Of a stretch of 24,031 nucleotides of DNA, positions 20,412-24,031 are shown in pieces; within the stretch, counting starts at the first letter, position 1, and each line of letters starts with the position of its first letter. Source of the DNA: a virus; the IMG/VR virus record IMGVR_UViG_3300042989_000002, positions 1-24,031 of that record; one strand, given 5' to 3'. The translations under genes and the position numbers were made by a program. A model generated the notes under the pieces. It made no database searches. It had not been told where the DNA came from and saw only the letters and a program-made list of their open reading frames with translations.

Positions 20412-21245
20412 TTACGCGCGAGGTAGATTAGTTAAGTGGGCTTCACTCCATCCCGGCATTGCCAGTAATTGAGCTTTGGTATGCACCACACCGTTCACAT
20501 TATACTTTTCTTCCACCGGTGGAGCTGGCGGTGCAACAATTAAGTCGGTTGCAGGTGGTGGAGTCTGTACCACTGGTGGAGCAGTTGGGGTAGGCATTGC
20601 TGGTGCTACGCTGGTATCAACATGTGCGCCTACTGGAATCACCGGTGCAGATACACCGAACACGCTTGAAGCCGCTGGGGTGTTACTGGTGCTCACGATT
20701 TCAATACCGGCGCGAGACAGTTCGAACATCTGTGGATTGATATAAACGCCTGGTGACTGTGACGGTTTATTACCTTTAACCTGACACATTACACGACAGT
20801 AATCACCCTTCTTAATTTCTGCCTTATTCTGAATTGCTTGCATTGGCTCATAACGCCCAACATGATAGCAATTATAAACGATACGTGTAGACATATGGAC
20901 TACCCAATGACCTTTATACCCTTCCTGGTCACAAGGTTTATTACCTTTTTTATTAGGTACGGTACTGTCACCGTCTACAACTTTCCAACTGAATGCAGGT
21001 TGACCAATCTCACCATTAGGATAACCATTAACAGGGTCTTGAGCAGCAGCATAAATTTTAGCGCCCCACTCAGTCTGATTCCAATGTGTTTCAGTACCTT
21101 TAGGAAATGCAACACCGATGTAACGCTGTGTAGTAGGTACGCCATCCGCACCGATTACAGGCTTGTCGTTATTATCAGTTACAGCCTGTGGTTCCATCGG
21201 ATGACCTGAAACCAAACGACCAACGGGGAATAATACTTCTGACAT
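20412..21245 (-). CDS. DUF2815 / Enc34-type single-stranded DNA-binding protein
   Basis: The 277-residue protein matches the DUF2815 (Enc34 ssDNA-binding) family. The N-terminal OB-type part includes LFPVGRLVSGHPMEPQAV, GVAFPKGTETHWNQTEWGAK, WVVHMSTRIVYNCYHVGRYE and KKGDYCRVMCQVKGNKPSQ, then a conserved SPGVYINPQMFELSRAG. The last 80 residues are a Pro/Ala/Val-rich linker (APAMPTPTAPPVVQTPPPA) ending in a small helical tip (TKAQLLAMPGWSEAHLTNLP), as in SSB proteins with a partner-binding tail. It would coat ssDNA during replication. Promoter copy 6 is directly upstream, and a terminator follows, so it is likely to be produced at high level from its own transcript. Confidence 0.85.
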   Translation of the reverse strand: MSEVLFPVGRLVSGHPMEPQAVTDNNDKPVIGADGVPTTQRYIGVAFPKGTETHWNQTEWGAKIYAAAQDPVNGYPNGEIGQPAFSWKVVDGDSTVPNKKGNKPCDQEGYKGHWVVHMSTRIVYNCYHVGRYEPMQAIQNKAEIKKGDYCRVMCQVKGNKPSQSPGVYINPQMFELSRAGIEIVSTSNTPAASSVFGVSAPVIPVGAHVDTSVAPAMPTPTAPPVVQTPPPATDLIVAPPAPPVEEKYNVNGVVHTKAQLLAMPGWSEAHLTNLPRA

Positions 21246-21287
21246 AATTATGTTCCTTTTATCTCTGTGTTTGTGGTTGACGAGGTA

Positions 21288-21316
21288 ATACTAAGGCACT
21301 TTGACCAGTCCGTCAA
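21288..21316 (-). promoter_or_regulatory. Minus-strand sigma70 promoter with palindromic operator, copy 6
   Basis: Minus strand: -35 TTGACG (21316-21311), 17-nt spacer, -10 TAGTAT (21293-21288). The palindrome TTGACCAGTCCGTCAA is at 21301-21316 and contains the stop codon of the DUF2800 gene (21313-21315). It drives the ssDNA-binding protein gene. Confidence 0.72.
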
Positions 21317-22461
21317 CATGTTTTATCGAATATTAATTTTACTGATTTTTCATCACGTTCAACGAGTTTTAAACCGGTTGTCGGTGTCTCACTGTACTGT
21401 GCGATCACTTCTTCACTGATACCCTTTTTACGCACCTGTGACGGTGTATCAAGTTCTACTGGTTTACGAATATCAACACCCATCAAATCACCCATCATGA
21501 TAACCTGGTCAGTTGGCACGTCTTTCTTCCAGCGTTCCCGACCTTTCCCAGCTTGAGCACCAAAGAATGATACGTTCTTGCCGGATTTGATTTCGTGAAT
21601 AGCCTGTTCCTCCAACCCAGATAACCGATATTCCAGCATCTTCTTGGCGCGTTGTAACAGCTTCAACTCCACACCTAGCGAATGACCTGTAAGCGTGTGA
21701 GTCGATAAGTCGCGCATGTAGTCGATGTTGTCATAATTTACACTTGATAATGTGTCACAATTACTACGTGCTGAACAATACAGGCATTGCGGCCCGACTA
21801 CTGTCGGTGGTGTAGGATTGCGCACACTGTTCAATGCTTGAGTCAGCCGGGTTTCATAGATGAACAGATCGGCACGGCTCAATGACCACTCACGAATGAT
21901 ACCCCCACTGTGAAAACCTCGCGGCTGTACAACTCGTAAAGTAATGAGCGTTTGGTTATTCGGTCCCATTTCTTCAACTTTACCCATCGCATAAATCAGC
22001 ATGGGCCAATTCTCAAACGCTTCTACCAGTCGATGACCAAATTTAGCGTCCCAAATGACCAGAGTATTCTCAAGCGGGTTATATACCACTGCGTCAGGAA
22101 TACCGTACCATTCCGGTAAATATTTACTCAGACTAACACGCTGTTCAACTTGTAGTGCTTCAGTCAGACCGTTCTCACGGCAATACTTGAGTACATCATT
22201 GACATACTCCCGTGCCGCTTCGAATAGTTCCTGAGTGATGAGTACACCATCTTTCGATAATGATCCAACCAACTCACTGAATAATGGTGTATCTGGTTCA
22301 TTGCGAAATACGGCTATGATTTTTTGCGCCACTTCATGACATGCGCGACCTTCGAGTTTTGATTCGGATAATTCCCCCGGCGTACCGGGGTGTACTTCCT
22401 GAGCCAAAACCGAACCGTTGCACTTCATCCACTGGTTCGCACTATTGACTGTCGGTAGCAT
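21313..22461 (-). CDS. DUF2800-family Cas4-like PD-(D/E)XK nuclease
   Basis: The 382-residue protein fits DUF2800: N-terminal NSANQWMKCNGSVLAQE, then LEGRACHEVAQKII, the nuclease core GIPDAVVYNPLENTLVIWDAKFG with D and D-x-K residues, VVQPRGFHSGGIIREWSL, and the cysteine-containing QCLYCSARSNCDTL that may bind iron-sulphur like Cas4. It is likely a recombination exonuclease (RecB-like) paired with the neighbouring DUF2815. The ATG at 22461 has AGGTG six bases upstream; a GTG at 22470 is inside the ribosome site. The stop lies within promoter copy 6. Confidence 0.85.
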   Translation of the reverse strand: MLPTVNSANQWMKCNGSVLAQEVHPGTPGELSESKLEGRACHEVAQKIIAVFRNEPDTPLFSELVGSLSKDGVLITQELFEAAREYVNDVLKYCRENGLTEALQVEQRVSLSKYLPEWYGIPDAVVYNPLENTLVIWDAKFGHRLVEAFENWPMLIYAMGKVEEMGPNNQTLITLRVVQPRGFHSGGIIREWSLSRADLFIYETRLTQALNSVRNPTPPTVVGPQCLYCSARSNCDTLSSVNYDNIDYMRDLSTHTLTGHSLGVELKLLQRAKKMLEYRLSGLEEQAIHEIKSGKNVSFFGAQAGKGRERWKKDVPTDQVIMMGDLMGVDIRKPVELDTPSQVRKKGISEEVIAQYSETPTTGLKLVERDEKSVKLIFDKTC

Positions 22462-22462
22462 A

Positions 22463-23455
22463 TTATTCACCTACCATTACGCGGAGTTCTGCAATTACCT
22501 GTGGGATCAGGTCGGGACGTTGTGCAAGGTTTTGCAGTGCTGGCAAACCATGTGATGATACAACACCGTTAATCTGTTCAACCGTTATTTTCCCATGACG
22601 AGCAGTCAACCAGGTCATTAGTTGCGGGAATGTCACAGTTTCGATAGTTGTCACTGGTGGTGGAACAACTACAGGTGGTGCGATAGGGGTAACAACCGCA
22701 GTATATGCCTGAGATAAACCACCATCGACAGGAACGGGTTCACCGACTTCAATCACCTGTGTCATTACATGGGTAGCGTCAACCGGCGGAGCAGGGATAA
22801 ATACTTCTGCGGCTGGTGGTGGAACAACTACGGTGTCGCATAGCTCTGGCTCAACGCTACCCACCGGAATTTGCATCAGTTGTTTCAGTTCGGCGATAAC
22901 TTCATCGTAGTATTCTGTCCACTGTTCGGGTGTTTTGTCTTTCGGTGTACGACGAATACGCCATGAGTCATCAGCATTACGCGCTTTACTTGCAGCGTGG
23001 ATACGAACGTCCCACGGTAAACCATTGACATCTAACACAGCAGATGTACCAGCATCACGCCATGCGGCTTGTTGTTCTGCTGTGTAACGTATAAAGCCTT
23101 GCGATTCATAATCAGCAACTTCATTATCTGAACGACCCAACGAATAAGCATCGTTTACAGCGTCATACATATAAACAAATTGATCGGTCGGGTAACGTTC
23201 GTCACCGGTTAACGCCAAAGGGGCTTCAGGTAATGATGAGTCGCCGAGTTGAACCTCGCCGCTATTAGGTTCAGATTGAGCAATATTAAAAGTTATAGGG
23301 TTTAATGTAGGCGATTTAGAAATTTCACCGTTAAATGATTCAGGAGTGCTTTTTACATGCCCATTGTCAAACGCAATTTTCTGCAACGCCTCGCCAAAAT
23401 AATTCATAGCGCTTAGGTCATTGGATGGGATGATTAAAGTGTATGTATCGGACAT
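22463..23455 (-). CDS. Replication-module protein with PWDxRIH motif, 330 residues
   Basis: This protein sits upstream of the DUF2800 gene. It has a first region with no clear family (MSDTYTLIIPSNDLSAMNYF), a central segment with DVNGLPWDVRIHAASKARNA, DDSWRIRRTPKDKTPEQW (the PWD-x-R-I-H module also at the C-terminus of the polymerase), a long Pro/Val-rich linker (VVVPPPAAEVFIPAPPVDAT) and a C-terminal helical domain (FPQLMTWLTARHGKITVEQI). The C-terminal helix is often found in phage proteins next to DUF2815 genes. The role is unknown; a scaffold for the replication complex is a guess. An AAGGAA ribosome site is inside the preceding ORF remnant. Confidence 0.7.
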   Translation of the reverse strand: MSDTYTLIIPSNDLSAMNYFGEALQKIAFDNGHVKSTPESFNGEISKSPTLNPITFNIAQSEPNSGEVQLGDSSLPEAPLALTGDERYPTDQFVYMYDAVNDAYSLGRSDNEVADYESQGFIRYTAEQQAAWRDAGTSAVLDVNGLPWDVRIHAASKARNADDSWRIRRTPKDKTPEQWTEYYDEVIAELKQLMQIPVGSVEPELCDTVVVPPPAAEVFIPAPPVDATHVMTQVIEVGEPVPVDGGLSQAYTAVVTPIAPPVVVPPPVTTIETVTFPQLMTWLTARHGKITVEQINGVVSSHGLPALQNLAQRPDLIPQVIAELRVMVGE

Positions 23456-23697
23456 TATTTGTATTCCTTATCTGCGTTATAAATTTTAGAACGGTAAGTT
23501 GATTTTTTAATCTCACCGTCAATCTGTTCATCTTCTTGGGGATAACTGCCAGTTGGTACTGTTTCGATTGGTAGTTATCCCCAAGGTGTCATCGGCGCTA
23601 TGAATACCGTGGACAGTACCAAATACGTTTCGATATTGCATACCATCCGGCGCGGTAAACCAGTTGTCTGTAGTAATCAAATATTCAACATTCAGTT
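23456..23697 (-). other. Interval between the small protein stop and the 330-residue gene
   Basis: It holds most of the small gene below, the 16-bp inverted repeat (23536-23584), and about 39 codons open in the +1 frame that end at TAA 23457-23455, overlapping the next ATG as TAATG. Nothing else was seen in it. Confidence 0.6.
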
Positions 23698-23701
23698 TCA
23701 T
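23528..23701 (-). CDS. Small phage protein, 57 residues, probably frameshifted or rearranged
   Basis: The minus-strand ORF starts with ATG at 23701, overlapping the stop of the alanine-rich gene (ATGA). It reads MKLNVEYLITTDNWFTAPDG, MQYRNVFGTVHGIHSADDTL, GITTNRNSTNWQLSPRR. The N-terminal 50 residues resemble a phage small-protein family with EYLITT-NWF-APDG-QYR-VFGTV and TLGI-TN--STNW blocks, recalled, not searched. The product stops early. The +1 frame then continues in a coding-like run ending KKSTYRSKIYNADKEYK, with TAATG overlap to the next gene. A one-base deletion in the C-run near 23578-23582 would join the frames. It may be a pseudogene, a sequencing error, or a frameshift protein. 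Confidence 0.6.
   Translation of the reverse strand: MKLNVEYLITTDNWFTAPDGMQYRNVFGTVHGIHSADDTLGITTNRNSTNWQLSPRR
23536..23584. repeat. Near-perfect 16-bp inverted repeat with 17-nt centre
   Basis: Arms TTGGGGATAACTGCCA (23536-23551) and TGGTAGTTATCCCCAA (23569-23584) pair at 15 of 16 positions. It lies at the point where the small protein loses its frame. Confidence 0.9.
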
Positions 23702-24031
23702 GACAACATCTCTTTCAGTTTAACAACCTGTGCTTGTCGAGCATCAGAAGCAGAAGCAGCATAAGCAGCATAAGCAGCATAAGCAGCATAATCAGCAGCA
23801 TCATAAGCAGCATCATAAGCATCAGAAGCAGCATCAGCAGCATGATAAGTAGCAGCATCATAAGCATCAGCAGCAGCATAAGCAGCATGATAAGTAGCAG
23901 CATAAGCAGCACGTCTGGCAGCGATTAATTCATCTTTCGTAGCTTTACCGTCTAAATACTGTTCGACTACATCAAGCGCCTTCTTACTGTCTTCGGTTTC
24001 CACTTGGCGAGCACACCAGAGAGCGAAACGT
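23698..24031 (-). CDS. Alanine-rich tripeptide-repeat protein, C-terminal part (runs off right edge)
   Basis: The reading frame stays open to the window end, where it continues as RFALWCARQVETEDSKKALD as in the complete copy, so the start lies beyond 24031. The C-terminal part has VEQYLDGKATKDELIAARRA, then A-A-x triplets with x mostly Tyr, Asp, His or Ser (AAYAATYHAAYAAADAYDAA), and ends ARQAQVVKLKEMLS. Bases 23922-24031 are identical to 17317-17426, but the repeat tract differs in length and composition and the 3' end is close, not identical. It is the first gene in view of the replication cluster, and the next ATG overlaps its stop. Confidence 0.78.
   Translation of the reverse strand, partial: RFALWCARQVETEDSKKALDVVEQYLDGKATKDELIAARRAAYAATYHAAYAAADAYDAATYHAADAASDAYDAAYDAADYAAYAAYAAYAASASDARQAQVVKLKEMLS
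23745..23920 (-). repeat. 9-bp-periodic GCTGCT-NNN repeat tract, second copy
   Basis: The tract encodes about 58 residues of A-A-x triplets enriched in Tyr and Asp, against Asp and Cys in the 17044-17305 tract. It is shorter by about 85 bases. Confidence 0.85.
23922..24031. repeat. 110-bp perfect direct repeat, copy 2
   Basis: Identical to 17317-17426 through the last base of the window, so the real identity may be longer. Confidence 0.95.

Noticed and set aside
23734-23928. Plus-strand Ser/Ile-rich open frame
   Set aside because: Antisense shadow of the second A-A-x tract.
1-24031. Integration genes, tRNA genes, insertion sequences
   Set aside because: No integrase, transposase, tRNA-like cloverleaf or terminal repeat was found on either strand.

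Overview
This window is a piece of the genome of a contractile-tailed (myovirus-type) bacteriophage of a Gram-negative host, most likely a gammaproteobacterium. The host guess rests on a nested Rz/Rz1 spanin pair, a SAR endolysin, a tail fibre with a gp53-like C-terminus plus Tfa-type chaperone, and a NinX-like (DUF2591) accessory protein. No integrase, repressor, tRNA or insertion sequence was seen.

The plus strand from 170 to 14518 is the late neck, tail and baseplate module: DUF4054 neck protein, tail completion proteins, tail terminator, DUF3383 sheath, DUF3277 tube, a tail assembly chaperone with a -1 frameshift, a short tape measure with a triplicated 21-residue repeat, a Dit-like protein, a Pam3 gp18-like plug, a hub fused to a lytic transglycosylase, a Gp138-type spike, gp25-like wedge, gp47/J-like protein, DUF2612 protein, tail fibre and fibre chaperone. 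Lysis follows: endolysin, Rz and Rz1 on the minus strand (14515-15561), then a small basic protein, a four-helix membrane protein and a holin candidate on the plus strand (15615-16426).

The minus strand from 24031 down to 17657 carries replication genes: an alanine-rich repeat protein (cut by the right edge), a small possibly frameshifted protein, a 330-residue protein, a DUF2800 Cas4-like nuclease, a DUF2815/Enc34-type ssDNA-binding protein, a DEDDh exonuclease and a family B DNA polymerase. Below it is a three-gene accessory unit (16445-17617). More minus-strand accessory units sit inside the late module: 615-1948, 9716-10093, and a candidate small RNA at about 10168-10274. The start of another alanine-rich gene is at the left edge.

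The main unexplained system is regulatory. Six near-identical elements (TTGAC-N6-GTCAA) each form the -35 box and spacer of a well-formed sigma70 promoter reading the minus strand. They serve the accessory units and part of the replication region. One of them drives no gene but a roughly 107-nt transcript with a 5' hairpin, a 17-nt segment complementary to the leader/ribosome-binding box shared by several of the other transcripts, and a UUCG intrinsic terminator: the architecture of a trans-acting antisense small RNA. A second theme is a family of at least three copies of an alanine-rich gene with nearly identical ends and a diverging 9-bp-periodic middle.
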